From the NCBI GenBank assembly GCA_030538185.1, contig JAUNUK010000001.1, forward strand, positions 298,296 through 362,295: DNA of 64,000 nucleotides, read 5' to 3'. Of the stretch, positions 19,669 through 28,913 are shown in pieces (positions within the stretch are counted from its first letter, which is position 1; every line of letters starts with the position of its first letter). Source of the DNA: Actinomycetaceae bacterium (GTDB lineage: Bacteria; Actinomycetota; Actinomycetes; Actinomycetales; Actinomycetaceae). The position numbers were made by a program, and so were the translations under genes. The notes under the pieces were generated by a model. It saw only the letters and a program-made list of their open reading frames with translations. It did not search any database and was not told the origin of the DNA.

Positions 19669-20445
19669 GTGGCCAATACAACTTTGAAATCCAAGAACCG
19701 GGCTAAGTCGACCACGGTTGCTATTAAGCAAGCAATGTCGCTCTCTGGTCTCTTCTTTGTTCTGTTTCTCATCATTCACTCATATGGCAACCTCAAGATG
19801 TTCTATGGCCTTGAGATGTACAACGGGTACGCATTGCACCTGCGCACATTCCTCATGCCGATCCTTCCCTACGAAGGGCTTTTGTGGATCTTAAGGGTTG
19901 TTCTTATCGTGCTGATCGTCGTACACGTGGTCGCAGCCCTGTATTTGTGGCTGCGCGCAGGTAAGGCTCGAGGCTCCAGGTATGTGGTGAAATCCAACCT
20001 GGCGACTGCCTACGCAGCCCGCACCGTCCGTTGGGGTGGCATCATCCTGGGGGCCTTCATCGTCTTCCACCTTGCGCACTTCACCATGAAGTACATCAAG
20101 CCAGGCGCAGACGTGGGGGCTTACGACTCCCACACGATTTACCTCAACGATGCCGGGCACGTCGTGGACCAAGCGAATGCGGTTTTGGCTGTGCCGGAAG
20201 GCAACGCCTACGCCATGATGATCACGACTTTCTCTGAGTGGTACATGGTGCTGCTGTACGGGGTCGCTATGTTGGCCCTGTGTCTGCATATCGCGCACGG
20301 CGTGTGGTCAGGCCTGCAGACTATGGGCTGGTTGCGACGCTCTACTATGCCCTGGGTGACGGTGATATCCGGCCTCGTAGGCCTGGGTGTGTTTGCGCTG
20401 TTCATGCTGCCACCCTTCGGCATCCTGCTTGGGCTAATTCAATAA
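19669..20445 (+). CDS. sdhC: Succinate dehydrogenase cytochrome b subunit
   Basis: 258-residue membrane anchor with five hydrophobic helices, of the di-heme type that needs no SdhD. Histidines sit within helices (LIIHSYGNLKMFYG, VLIVVHVVAALYLW, IVFHLAHFTMKY, LCLHIAHGVWSGLQTMG), consistent with heme b ligands. I chose GTG 19669 because AAGG lies eight bases upstream; another in-frame GTG is at 19660. First gene of sdhCAB; a quinone-reducing complex II is implied. Confidence 0.93.
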   Translation: MANTTLKSKNRAKSTTVAIKQAMSLSGLFFVLFLIIHSYGNLKMFYGLEMYNGYALHLRTFLMPILPYEGLLWILRVVLIVLIVVHVVAALYLWLRAGKARGSRYVVKSNLATAYAARTVRWGGIILGAFIVFHLAHFTMKYIKPGADVGAYDSHTIYLNDAGHVVDQANAVLAVPEGNAYAMMITTFSEWYMVLLYGVAMLALCLHIAHGVWSGLQTMGWLRRSTMPWVTVISGLVGLGVFALFMLPPFGILLGLIQ

Positions 20446-20463
20446 CGGTAGAAAGGAAATCAC

Positions 20464-22437
20464 ATGAGCGAGGAATTGATTGACGGTTTCTACCGTATGG
20501 GTGCGGACATTGCCGACACCAAGGCACCTATGGACGTGCCGATTGACAAGCGCTGGGAGGAACGCAAGTTCCGTGCCCGCCTGGTCAACCCCTCCAACCG
20601 ACGCAAGCTGCGCGTTATCGTAGTCGGAACCGGCTTGGCTGGTGGCGCTGCCGCTGCATCTTTGGGAGAAATGGGCTACAACGTTGACGCCTTCTTCTAC
20701 CAGGACTCTGCGCGTCGCGCACACTCCATTGCGGCCCAAGGCGGCATCAACGCGGCAAAGAACTACCGCAATGACAACGACTCCGTGCACCGCTTGTTCT
20801 ACGACACGGTCAAGGGCGGGGACTACCGCGCACGCGAAAACAACGTCTACCGTTTGGCAGAGGTATCTGCCAACATCATCGACCAGTGTGTCGCCCAGGG
20901 CGTGCCTTTCGCCCGCGACTACGGCGGCCTTCTGGACAACAGGTCCTTTGGTGGCGTGCAGGTTTCACGTACCTTCTATGCGCGTGGACAAACAGGCCAG
21001 CAGCTCTTGATTGGCTGCTATCAGGCACTGTCTCGCCAGGTCAAAGAGGGCACCGTAATCTCTCATGACCGCCACGAGATGATGGAACTGATTGTTAAAG
21101 ACGGGCGTGCGCGGGGCATCGTCACCCGCGACATGGCAACTGGCGCCATTGAAACCTGGACGGCAGACGCTGTTGTCCTGGCAACCGGCGGGTATGGCAA
21201 CGTCTTCTTCCTGTCCACCAACGCCATGGGCTGTAACGTCACAGCCGCGTGGAGGGCACACCGCAAGGGCGCCTACTTCGCCAACCCCTGCTACACACAG
21301 ATCCACCCGACCTGTATCCCACAGCACGGCGACTTCCAATCCAAGCTGACCTTGATGTCAGAGTCTTTGCGTAACGACGGGCGCATCTGGGTTCCCAAGC
21401 GCGCTGAGGACTGTGAGAAGGACCCACGCACGATTGCCGAGGAAGACCGCGACTATTACTTGGAGCGCATCTACCCGGCATTCGGCAACCTGGTCCCTCG
21501 CGATATTGCCTCGCGTCAAGCTAAGAACATGTGCGACGAAGGACGCGGGGTCGGACCCAAGATCGGTGGTGAAGCGCGCGGCGTCTACCTGGACTTCGCC
21601 GAAGCCATCGAACGCATGGGCAAGGACGCAGTCTCTGCCAAGTACGGCAACCTCTTCGATATGTACGAGCGCATCACGGGTGAAAACCCCTACGAAACAC
21701 CGATGCGCATCTACCCGGCAGTCCACTACACCATGGGTGGCCTGTGGGTCGACTACGACCTCATGTCGAATGTGCCCGGCTTGTATGTGGCTGGTGAAGC
21801 CAACTTCTCAGATCACGGGGCCAACCGTCTGGGCGCATCTGCTCTGATGCAAGGCCTGGCAGACGGCTACTTTGTCCTGCCGAATACGATCAACGACTAC
21901 CTGGCTGACGCACCCTTCGACGCCCTGAATGAGGACGACGCCGTGGTTGCTGAGGCGCGTAAGAGCGTCGAAGACCGTGTCGAGAAGTTGATGAATGTCG
22001 GCGGCACCCGTTCGGTGGACTCATTCCATAAGGAACTGGGGCACATCATGTGGGAAGAATGTGGCATGAACCGCACAGATGAGTCCCTACGTCGGGCCAT
22101 TGGCCAGATCCGCGCCTTGCGCAAGGAATTTTGGAGCAATGTGCGCATCCCAGGACGTGCCGATGAACTCAACCAGTCTTTAGAAAAAGCCACCCGTGTG
22201 GCGGACTTCCTGGAACTTGGGGAACTCATGTGCATCGATGCCCTGCACCGTAAGGAATCCTGTGGCGGACACTTCCGCGCAGAATCTCAAACGGAAGAAG
22301 GCGAGGCTCTGCGCCACGATGACCAGTTCCTCTACGTCGGAGCGTGGGAGTTCACTGATGCAGGTGAGGCCCCCATCCTTCACAAGGAAGACCTGATTTA
22401 CAAGGATATCGAGCTCAAGCAGCGGAGTTACAAGTGA
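20464..22437 (+). CDS. sdhA: Succinate dehydrogenase / fumarate reductase flavoprotein subunit
   Basis: 657 residues. The FAD-binding [20 protein letters not shown] loop is followed by the [14 protein letters not shown] segment that carries the family's flavin-attachment region, and [14 protein letters not shown] and [10 protein letters not shown] active-site motifs. Length and the [17 protein letters not shown] block fit the Bacteroidetes/actinobacterial SdhA class paired with a single cytochrome b. Starts at 20464 after GAAAGGAAATC; overlaps sdhB by four bases (GTGA). Confidence 0.96.
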   Translation: MSEELIDGFYRMGADIADTKAPMDVPIDKRWEERKFRARLVNPSNRRKLRVIVVGTGLAGGAAAASLGEMGYNVDAFFYQDSARRAHSIAAQGGINAAKNYRNDNDSVHRLFYDTVKGGDYRARENNVYRLAEVSANIIDQCVAQGVPFARDYGGLLDNRSFGGVQVSRTFYARGQTGQQLLIGCYQALSRQVKEGTVISHDRHEMMELIVKDGRARGIVTRDMATGAIETWTADAVVLATGGYGNVFFLSTNAMGCNVTAAWRAHRKGAYFANPCYTQIHPTCIPQHGDFQSKLTLMSESLRNDGRIWVPKRAEDCEKDPRTIAEEDRDYYLERIYPAFGNLVPRDIASRQAKNMCDEGRGVGPKIGGEARGVYLDFAEAIERMGKDAVSAKYGNLFDMYERITGENPYETPMRIYPAVHYTMGGLWVDYDLMSNVPGLYVAGEANFSDHGANRLGASALMQGLADGYFVLPNTINDYLADAPFDALNEDDAVVAEARKSVEDRVEKLMNVGGTRSVDSFHKELGHIMWEECGMNRTDESLRRAIGQIRALRKEFWSNVRIPGRADELNQSLEKATRVADFLELGELMCIDALHRKESCGGHFRAESQTEEGEALRHDDQFLYVGAWEFTDAGEAPILHKEDLIYKDIELKQRSYK

Positions 22438-23183
22438 ACATAACCGTCAGAATCTGGAAGCAGAACGGGTCGCAAGCCAAAGGCGCGATCCACGAGTACA
22501 AGCTCGACAACATCTCCGAGGAAGCCTCCTTCCTTGAAATGTTGGATGTCTTGAACGAAAAACTCTTCGACATGGGCGAAGAACCTGTCGCATTCGACTC
22601 AGACTGCCGCGAAGGCATCTGTGGCATGTGTGGACTGGTTATCAACGGTGTTGCTCACGGTCCCGGAACCGATCGCACCACGACATGTCAGCTGCATATG
22701 CGCTCCTTCAAGGACGGGGATGTGATCACCATTGAGCCTTGGCGCTCAAAGGCATTCCCCATCATCAAGGACACGGTTGTGGATCGCACCGCCCTCGACA
22801 GGATCATGGCTGCCGGTGGGTACATCTCGGTCAACACCGGTGCCGCCCCTGATGCACACGCAGCCCCAGTGCCCAAGGAGTATGCAGATAGGGCATTTGA
22901 GGCTGCTGCCTGCATCGGATGTGGCGCCTGCGTTGCTGCATGCCCCAACGGTTCTGCCATGTTGTACACATCGGCGAAGGTCACGCACCTGGGGTTGCTA
23001 CCCCAAGGCAAGCCAGAGAACCTGCGCCGCGTGGTGAACATGCTGGGCCAACATGACGCTGAAGGCTTCGGAGCCTGCCAAAACATTGGTGAATGTGCAG
23101 CCGTATGTCCCAAGCAGATACCGCTTGAGGTCATCTCGGTGCTCAACCGCCAGCTAGGAAAGGCCATCCTGGCCGGCAAATAA
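22434..23183 (+). CDS. sdhB: Succinate dehydrogenase / fumarate reductase iron-sulfur subunit
   Basis: 249 residues. The [2Fe-2S] cysteines lie in [20 protein letters not shown] with a later TTTCQLH cysteine; the C-terminal clusters use [17 protein letters not shown] and [20 protein letters not shown] start at 22434 overlapping the sdhA stop. It transfers electrons from FADH2 in SdhA to SdhC. A strong terminator hairpin follows about 20 bases after the stop. Confidence 0.96.
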   Translation: MNITVRIWKQNGSQAKGAIHEYKLDNISEEASFLEMLDVLNEKLFDMGEEPVAFDSDCREGICGMCGLVINGVAHGPGTDRTTTCQLHMRSFKDGDVITIEPWRSKAFPIIKDTVVDRTALDRIMAAGGYISVNTGAAPDAHAAPVPKEYADRAFEAAACIGCGACVAACPNGSAMLYTSAKVTHLGLLPQGKPENLRRVVNMLGQHDAEGFGACQNIGECAAVCPKQIPLEVISVLNRQLGKAILAGK

Positions 23184-23201
23184 GCCAAGAGCTGAGACAT
23201 C

Positions 23202-23246
23202 GGGGGTGCGTGATCGCAAGGTCGCGCACCCCCTGTGTATTTTTTG
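23202..23246 (+). terminator. Rho-independent terminator of sdhCAB
   Basis: GGGGGTGCG pairs with CGCACCCCC across a GC-rich loop and is followed by a T-rich tail (TGTGTATTTTTT). Confidence 0.85.
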
Positions 23247-23336
23247 CGGTGGGGTTTTTCTTGTGGTTGTGGAGGGGGCCTTTTGGCCCGGTTCGTTTTT
23301 TTTGTCTTGGTTTAGTTTTTTTCTTTGGGGTGGGGT

Positions 23337-23347
23337 GGGGGGGGGGG
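23337..23347. repeat. 11-base poly-G tract in the CWB2 upstream region
   Basis: Eleven consecutive G, inside a wider GGGGTGGGG-rich run beginning near 23326. It lies about 410 bases before the CWB2 start. Such tracts are prone to slippage; an effect on expression is possible but untested. Confidence 0.85.
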
Positions 23348-23366
23348 TCCGTGACAGTCTTGAATT

Positions 23367-23429
23367 GCGCGGGCATAATCGCCCGCGCGTCACTGGCGCT
23401 TTTGCGAAATACGCGGATTCCGCAAAAGC
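23367..23429. repeat. Two consecutive perfect hairpins
   Basis: GCGCGGGC (23367-23374) pairs with GCCCGCGC (23381-23388) over six bases. GCTTTTGCG (23398-23406) pairs with CGCAAAAGC (23421-23429) over 14 bases. Neither is followed by a T-run. Confidence 0.7.
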
Positions 23430-23608
23430 TATTTCACATGAGCCTTGGCGGAGCAATGCGTCCGTGGATGCAAACACCGCGTCCTCCCGCCCCGCACCCC
23501 ACCCAGGTTTGGCTATTTCTTTCCTCCGATTTGTGGCCCACCCCTTGTGGGCGAATTCGGTTATGGAAAGATGTTCTTTTGGCCGCGCCGCGTCGGGTTT
23601 TGTGTGGG

Positions 23609-23686
23609 TTCACCCTTTTGGGTGGTTTTTGGGTGGAATGTTCACCCTTTTGGGTATTCCTTTGGGTTGGGGTGGGTGTTTATGGT
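23609..23686 (+). promoter_or_regulatory. Promoter with two ACCC-TTTT-GGGT boxes for the CWB2 gene
   Basis: TTCACCCTTTTGGGT occurs at 23609-23623 and 23641-23655. The second copy continues into ATTCC and forms TTCCTT (23657-23662), 18 bases before TATGGT (23681-23686), a possible -35/-10 pair. The 20-mer TTCACCCTTTTGGGTATTCC is identical at 45021-45040 and, in reverse, at 38944-38963. Confidence 0.65.
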
Positions 23687-23755
23687 GGGGGTGTGGGGCG
23701 CATGGGTGCGTCCGGGGATCCACGTGTGTCGTCTCTTTTGGGGAGGGTGTTTGTC

Positions 23756-25606
23756 ATGAGTGCCAGGTCGAGGGTGCGCTCGTTTGTGGGCGTGTTAGCA
23801 GCGGGCGCCTTGTGCGTGGTGGCTGCTGTTGGGGGGGGGTCTGTTGCTGTAGCGGCCGAGAAACGTATCGCCGGTGACGACAGGGTCGCTACGTCAATCA
23901 AGGTTGTGGAGGCTACGACGGCGTGGTCTTCTTCAGCGATTATTGTCAACAAGAACGTGTTTCCTGATGCCTTGTCTGCTACCCCTCTGGGGGGAGTACT
24001 CAAAGCACCTATATACCTGACTGGCCCTGAAGGGCTGGATCCCCAGGTCGGGGCGTCCATGAAGGCCCGTGGGGTTAATCATGTGGTCCTTGTGGGTGGT
24101 GAAGCAGTTTTGCCTGGGAAGGTTTTGCAGGATGTTCAGGCTTTAGGCGTGAATGCGGAACGTATTGCAGGTGTGGACAGGTACGCGACGTCGGTTGAGG
24201 TGGCTAAGCATGTGGTGGCCCGTAAGGGTGGTAGTGTGCCGGTGGCGTTTATTGCCACAGGTCTAAACTTCCCCGATGGTCTTACTGCGGGTGCGACGGC
24301 TGCCAGGATGGGCGGCATATTGCTGCTCTCCCAAGATGGTGTGTTGCCGGGTGTGGTGAAGGACTACCTGGATTCTTTGAACGTGACGAAACTGGTGGGT
24401 GCCGGTGTGCAAGGAGCCAAAGCCATTGAGTCCTACAGCAAGACAGGTATCACGAAAGAATCTGCCGCCGGAAGCGATCGCTACGATACGGCAGTGAAGC
24501 TCGCAGCCTATTGGGGTACACCAGCCTCTGTAGTTGTAGTGACGGGTGAAAACTTCCCCGACGCACTGAGCGCTGGCCCCTATGCGGCCCTACAGGGCTG
24601 GCCCATTATGCCTGTCCAAAAAGACACAGTACCCGGCCCAATAGCCAACAAGCTACAAGCCATGGCACCCATGAGCATCCCACCCAAAGTGATCGGTGGC
24701 CCTGCCGTCATCACCCCAAACACCGCCACACAAGCCACCACCCAAGCCACCACACCAGGTCACTCCGCAGGCTCCGGCGGCTCAGGCAGCTCAGGTTCAG
24801 GCGGTTCAGGTGGTTCGTCTACTTCTGCCATCTACAACCAGTTTTCTGCTTATCAGGACACAAAGTTACCGATAACCGGGGCTGGGCGTAGCGCAAACGT
24901 GCTGCTACGGTGGTCCGGTTCAGGCAGCCTGCCTACCGTGACGGCGGGGGAGACCATCGGGTCGGTTACCTTTACGAAGCAAGGCAGCAGCGAGGTAGTG
25001 TCTGATCCTATCGCGGTAACCGCGGTCTCGATCAGTTCAGCGAAGATTATTGATACAAAGGTGACCATCAGAATCCTTGACGGTCTCCCCATAGCGTCTG
25101 GGGTTCCCTATGATGTGACCGCGACCTTCACAAGCACGGATAAGCGCTTCACTTCACCACAAAGTTGGGATGTCGAGATACCAACCTATGATCCCAGCAA
25201 TGAGACATGGGAAAAAATCGAGTGCTATACCACCGGTAACGGTCCAGGTACGAATAATCGCGTAATAGCAGGAGTCACTCTCGACAACTATGGTGTCAGT
25301 TGTAGTTTTCGTCCTGGTGATGGTAAGCCGGTTGGGCATAACCCGGCCGTCAAGGTAGGTACCCTGGTGGTCCAGTACAGTCCGCAGGGAACTGGTACGT
25401 GGACGGACTTCCATTCTTCCCCTCTGGAAGTGACATTTGACTGGAACCCCACTATCCAGTTTGCTGGAGCTAACTCGTCACTTTCTACTACGCTGACAGA
25501 AGGTACCTACGATATGAAGGGCGTACTGACACCAGACTCAGGCTATACAGGTATTTTCCCGTCCGGTGGTTTGGAGTACAACGGGACCTTTGTAGTCGTC
25601 CCGTAA
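23756..25606 (+). CDS. Cell-wall-binding repeat 2 (CWB2) surface protein with C-terminal unknown domain
   Basis: 616 residues. A signal peptide ends near AVAAEKR; three CWB2 repeats of about 85-100 residues follow, each with an R-(I/A)-(A/S)-G-x-D-R-Y-x-T-like motif (ERIAGVDRYATSVEVAK; AAGSDRYDTAVKLA) and FPDALSA/FPDGLTA plus VVLVGGEAVLP. CWB2 domains hold proteins on secondary wall polymers. A Thr/Gln/Ala then Gly/Ser linker (around residues 322-360) leads to a C-terminal domain of about 255 residues not recognised. Nine consecutive G (23831-23839) encode three glycines inside the signal peptide, so slippage would switch the protein off. Start ATG 23756 behind GGGAGG. Confidence 0.9.
   Translation: MSARSRVRSFVGVLAAGALCVVAAVGGGSVAVAAEKRIAGDDRVATSIKVVEATTAWSSSAIIVNKNVFPDALSATPLGGVLKAPIYLTGPEGLDPQVGASMKARGVNHVVLVGGEAVLPGKVLQDVQALGVNAERIAGVDRYATSVEVAKHVVARKGGSVPVAFIATGLNFPDGLTAGATAARMGGILLLSQDGVLPGVVKDYLDSLNVTKLVGAGVQGAKAIESYSKTGITKESAAGSDRYDTAVKLAAYWGTPASVVVVTGENFPDALSAGPYAALQGWPIMPVQKDTVPGPIANKLQAMAPMSIPPKVIGGPAVITPNTATQATTQATTPGHSAGSGGSGSSGSGGSGGSSTSAIYNQFSAYQDTKLPITGAGRSANVLLRWSGSGSLPTVTAGETIGSVTFTKQGSSEVVSDPIAVTAVSISSAKIIDTKVTIRILDGLPIASGVPYDVTATFTSTDKRFTSPQSWDVEIPTYDPSNETWEKIECYTTGNGPGTNNRVIAGVTLDNYGVSCSFRPGDGKPVGHNPAVKVGTLVVQYSPQGTGTWTDFHSSPLEVTFDWNPTIQFAGANSSLSTTLTEGTYDMKGVLTPDSGYTGIFPSGGLEYNGTFVVVP
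23831..23839 (+). repeat. 9-base poly-G tract within the signal-peptide codons of the CWB2 gene
   Basis: Codons GTT-GGG-GGG-GGG-TCT encode V-GGG-S about 25 residues into the protein. Gain or loss of one G would shift the frame before the mature domain, the classic layout of a phase-variable surface protein. Confidence 0.85.
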
Positions 25607-25717
25607 CACGACCACGCTAAACCCTCAGAAGGTTGGGGCATGCTGGTGGAGGGGCTGCCTTGAATGTCTGGGTGAAGCCAGAGAGTGTGTAGCAAGTCTT
25701 TAGATGAGAACACCCCA

Positions 25718-25749
25718 GGTGGGGGACGAGGCGGATACCCCGTCCCCCA
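25718..25749. terminator. GC-rich hairpin downstream of the CWB2 gene
   Basis: GTGGGGGACG pairs with CGTCCCCCAC over a 12-base loop, in the gap before tsaD. No T-run follows, so it is a weak terminator candidate on its own. The rest of the 225-base gap shows nothing else of note. Confidence 0.45.
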
Positions 25750-25831
25750 CCCCACACTGGCAGTGCCTTTAGCGCACGGTTAGCGTTGGGGCCCTCAGGA
25801 TTCAGGCGTTGGGTGAAACTGCGTAGAATAG

Positions 25832-26881
25832 ATGCCCGTGAGTATTGTTTTGGGGATTGAATCTACCTGTGATGAAACCGGGGTGGCCCTTGTGCGGGGC
25901 ACGACGGAGCTATTGGCCGATGTGACCGCGACCTCGATGGATGAACACGCCCGCTACGGCGGCATCATCCCCGAGATAGCCTCACGGGCGCATTTGCACT
26001 CTTTCTTGCCAACCATGCACGCAGCCTTGGAACAGGCAAACATAAGCCTGGAGGACATCGACGCCATAGCTTGTGCGGCAGGACCGGGCCTGGTGGGTTC
26101 CCTGACCGTGGGCATTAGTGCCGCAAAAGCCCTGGCCCTGGCGACAGGCAAACCCCTGTATGGCGTCAACCACGTCATTGGCCACCTGGCCATCAGCCAA
26201 CTCACATCAGGCCCCCTGCCCAAGCCCTGCATCGGCCTGATCGTCTCGGGGGGACACTCGAACCTGCTGCTTATCAATAACATCGCCACTGAGGTCAAAG
26301 AGCTCGGCGGAACCCTGGATGACGCTGCCGGAGAAGCCTTTGACAAGGTCGGACGCCTCTTGGGCCTGCCCTACCCGGGCGGCCCCCACGTCGATAAGCT
26401 CTCCCAACAAGGCGACCTGGATGCCATCCGCTTTCCCAGGGGCCTGTCAGCCGTCAAGGACAAGGAACGCTACCGCTACGACTTTTCATTCTCTGGCCTA
26501 AAAACAGCCGTGGCCAGGTACGTTGAAGGCATTTCCGAGGGCGACATAGATGAAACCCTGAAAGCCAATATCTGCGCCGGGTTTTCAGAAGCCATCAATG
26601 ACTCCCTCACTGCGAAGGCCGTGCGTGCCGCCCTCGACAATGGGTGTGAAACTATTGTCGTGGGAGGCGGGTTTGCCGCGAATTCTCGCCTGCGTGAACT
26701 GATCGGTGAACGCGCAGCGAAAGCAGGGATAGAAATCAGAATCCCACCCATGAAGCACTGCACGGATAACGGCGCCCAGATAGCTGCCCTGGGGGCGGCA
26801 GTCTTTGCGGCCGGCGCCCAACCCTCGCCCATAACCTTTTCCCCAGACTCTTCCCTGCCCCTGGATGTCATCACCGTGTAA
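25832..26881 (+). CDS. tsaD: tRNA N6-adenosine threonylcarbamoyltransferase TsaD
   Basis: 349 residues, normal length. It starts VLGIESTCDETGVALV; the metal-binding histidines are in YGVNHVIGHLAIS and the metal aspartate in CTDNGAQIAALGA; SGGHSNLLL and GGTLDDAAGEAFDKVGRLLG are further signatures. It transfers the threonylcarbamoyl group to A37 of tRNA with help from TsaB and TsaE. Unlike the common arrangement it is cut off from tsaE-tsaB-rimI by sdhCAB and the CWB2 gene. Confidence 0.96.
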   Translation: MPVSIVLGIESTCDETGVALVRGTTELLADVTATSMDEHARYGGIIPEIASRAHLHSFLPTMHAALEQANISLEDIDAIACAAGPGLVGSLTVGISAAKALALATGKPLYGVNHVIGHLAISQLTSGPLPKPCIGLIVSGGHSNLLLINNIATEVKELGGTLDDAAGEAFDKVGRLLGLPYPGGPHVDKLSQQGDLDAIRFPRGLSAVKDKERYRYDFSFSGLKTAVARYVEGISEGDIDETLKANICAGFSEAINDSLTAKAVRAALDNGCETIVVGGGFAANSRLRELIGERAAKAGIEIRIPPMKHCTDNGAQIAALGAAVFAAGAQPSPITFSPDSSLPLDVITV

Positions 26882-26902
26882 TGCGCACACACCGGAGGGT
26901 GG

Positions 26903-27649
26903 GTGACCTGCGATAAACTACCCTGTGTGAAACCCTTTGCTCTGTTGGTCTCCAGGCCACCGTCCCCTTTGGCTGATGATGAATACGCGTCCTACCTGTC
27001 CATGGGAGGCTTGGAAACATGGGACCTGAAATCCTTCAACCTCACGCAAGAACCGCTGCCCGACCTGGACTTTGACCACTATTCAGGCCTGATCATCACC
27101 GGGTCGCCCTACGGCTTCACATCGGCGAACAAGGACGCCACCCAACGCCGCTTTGAGGCGGAACTCAAAGACGTAGCCCTGCGCGCCATCGAGCAAGACT
27201 TCCCAATGCTCGGGGTCTGTTTTGGGCTGGAGGTCATAGTGGACGCCCTCGGCGGAAAAATCGAAAAAGCCTACGGTGAAGAAATATCCCCTGTGGAAAT
27301 AACCCTCACCGACGAGGGGGTGGATGACCCGATGTTGGCGAACACCCCGCGAAGCTTCCATTCAATCACCGGGCACAACGAGGCCTGCACAAAACTCCCC
27401 GAGGCGGCAACCGTGCTGGCCACGGGTGAAAACTGTCCCGTGCAACTAATTCGCGTCAAGAAAAACACCTACGCCACCCAGTTCCACCCAGAGATTTCCA
27501 TGGAGGGCTTGAGGTTTCGACTCGACATCTATGACGGGCACTATTTCCCACCAGGAGCGCGTGAGCGGATAGAACAACAGGCACAGGGTGCCAATGTGAA
27601 TTCGGCCCATGACATCATCAAAGCCTTCGTTACGCGATACGCTCGGTAA
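26903..27649 (+). CDS. Class I glutamine amidotransferase-like protein
   Basis: 248 residues with one GATase1 domain. The nucleophile elbow is MLGVCFGLEVIVDALGG, and the catalytic His and Glu are in YATQFHPEISMEGL. ITGSPYGFTSAN forms the oxyanion-region loop. Standing alone without a synthetase domain, it resembles the GuaA-like or gamma-glutamyl-peptide-related subgroup; its amination partner is unknown. The GTG at 26903 has GGAGGG five bases before it; another GTG at 26927 lacks such a site. It starts 21 bases after tsaD and may be co-transcribed. Confidence 0.85.
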   Translation: MTCDKLPCVKPFALLVSRPPSPLADDEYASYLSMGGLETWDLKSFNLTQEPLPDLDFDHYSGLIITGSPYGFTSANKDATQRRFEAELKDVALRAIEQDFPMLGVCFGLEVIVDALGGKIEKAYGEEISPVEITLTDEGVDDPMLANTPRSFHSITGHNEACTKLPEAATVLATGENCPVQLIRVKKNTYATQFHPEISMEGLRFRLDIYDGHYFPPGARERIEQQAQGANVNSAHDIIKAFVTRYAR

Positions 27650-27717
27650 GAAGAGGCAGGGGTCGATAAGGGTAGGCAAAGACAGCGTGCCAGGGAGGGC
27701 AAGGAGCGGAGGTTCTC

Positions 27718-28911
27718 GTGGGTGTCATCTTCAATCAATCTGCGCGTTCAACAGTAGGCATTGAGTGGGAACTGCAGCTGGTCGATAAAGACTCCAATGA
27801 CCTGCGCCAGGCGGCCACCTCCATCCTGGACGGCGCCACCATCGAAGGCCACCTGCACCCCTTGGTGCGCCGCGAGATGATGCTCAACACCGTTGAGGTC
27901 ACCTCCCACCCGCGCCAAACGGTTGCCCAATGCGGCAAGGACCTGCTGGACGCCGTGCGTTTCTTGCGCCCCATTACGGACAAGCTGCGCATCGATCTGG
28001 CCTCGGCCGGGTCTCACCCCTTCGCCAACCCCGCCTACCAGCGCGTAACCAATAATGAAAGGTACGCCGAACTGGTGGAACGCACCCGCTACTGGGGACA
28101 CCAGATGCTGCTTTTCGGGACCCACGTCCACGTCGGCATCGAAAGTCGCGCCAAGGTTCTGCCCATTTTACGCGCCTTGTTGACCCGCGCCGGTCACCTG
28201 CAATCCCTTGCGGCGTCCTCTCCTTTTTGGTCCCGCGAGGACACCGGATACGCCTCAAACCGCGCCATGGTTTTCCAACAACTGCCCACGGCAGGCGTAC
28301 CCCGACAATTCCAACACTGGTATGAACTGGAACATTACTACGCCGGGATGCTGAAAACCGGGGTGATTGACTCCTTCGACGAAATCCGCTGGGACATCCG
28401 CCCCTCGCCCAAGTTGGGCACCCTGGAGGTGCGGATTTGTGATGCCTCGACCAATATCCGCGAGGTCCTAGCGATAGCCGCCCTGATACATTGCCTGGTC
28501 GAGGACTTTTCACGCCGCCTCGACGCGGGACAGGCCCTGCCGGTCTTACCCGATTGGTTTGTGGACGAAAACAAGTGGCGTTCGGCCAGATACGGCATGG
28601 ACGCAATTTTAATTATTTCCGAGGACGGCACAGAAGAACTGTGTCGCGACACGGTTGGCTCCATGATGAAAGACCTGGCAGGCGTGGCACACGACCTGGG
28701 CTGCGCCGAAGAGCTCTCATGGCTGCAAGACATTTTGGGCCTGGGGGCGTCCTATGAACGCCAACGCATCATTGCCGGGCGTTTCAACGGTTCCCTGGAT
28801 GCTGTCGTGGAATTGATGCGCGCAGAGATGCACGCAGACAGGCCCTTGGATCCCCGCGCTTTTGAACCAACTGTGCGCGGTGAACGAACCGTGGGCAGGA
28901 TCTGGGCTTAA
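27718..28911 (+). CDS. Carboxylate-amine ligase, GCS2 family (YbdK-like; weak glutamate-cysteine ligase)
   Basis: 397 residues. Family marks are VGIEWELQLVD near the N-terminus, LFGTHVHVGIES in the metal/ATP region and PSPKLGTLEVRICDASTN towards the middle. GCS2-family enzymes join glutamate or related acids to amines, sometimes cysteine. Whether this one makes gamma-glutamylcysteine is not decided by sequence. Start GTG 27718 with an AAGGAGCGGAGG site. A split sensor pair begins three bases after its stop, suggesting read-through into the next genes. Confidence 0.85.
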   Translation: MGVIFNQSARSTVGIEWELQLVDKDSNDLRQAATSILDGATIEGHLHPLVRREMMLNTVEVTSHPRQTVAQCGKDLLDAVRFLRPITDKLRIDLASAGSHPFANPAYQRVTNNERYAELVERTRYWGHQMLLFGTHVHVGIESRAKVLPILRALLTRAGHLQSLAASSPFWSREDTGYASNRAMVFQQLPTAGVPRQFQHWYELEHYYAGMLKTGVIDSFDEIRWDIRPSPKLGTLEVRICDASTNIREVLAIAALIHCLVEDFSRRLDAGQALPVLPDWFVDENKWRSARYGMDAILIISEDGTEELCRDTVGSMMKDLAGVAHDLGCAEELSWLQDILGLGASYERQRIIAGRFNGSLDAVVELMRAEMHADRPLDPRAFEPTVRGERTVGRIWA

Positions 28912-28913
28912 GG

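Larger units (their letters stand above)
23184..23755. promoter_or_regulatory. Structured 572-base intergenic region upstream of the CWB2 surface-protein gene
   Basis: No gene is supported here, although one frame stays open from 23210 into the CWB2 gene; its translation is Phe/Gly/Trp-rich and crosses a terminator. Contents in order: sdh terminator (23202-23246), T- and G-rich runs, an 11-G tract (23337-23347), two perfect hairpins (23367-23388 and 23398-23429), a CACCCCACCC word at 23497-23506 able to pair with the G-rich run, and two promoter boxes (23609-23660). It probably governs expression of the surface protein. Confidence 0.65.

Noticed and set aside
23210..23755. Open frame extending the CWB2 protein 182 codons upstream
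   Set aside because: It crosses the sdh terminator, homopolymer runs and the promoter boxes, and the translation is Phe/Gly/Trp-rich without a family match; a signal peptide begins cleanly at 23756.
25718..25749. Hairpin after the CWB2 gene as a firm rho-independent terminator
   Set aside because: No T-run on either side; kept only as a weak candidate.
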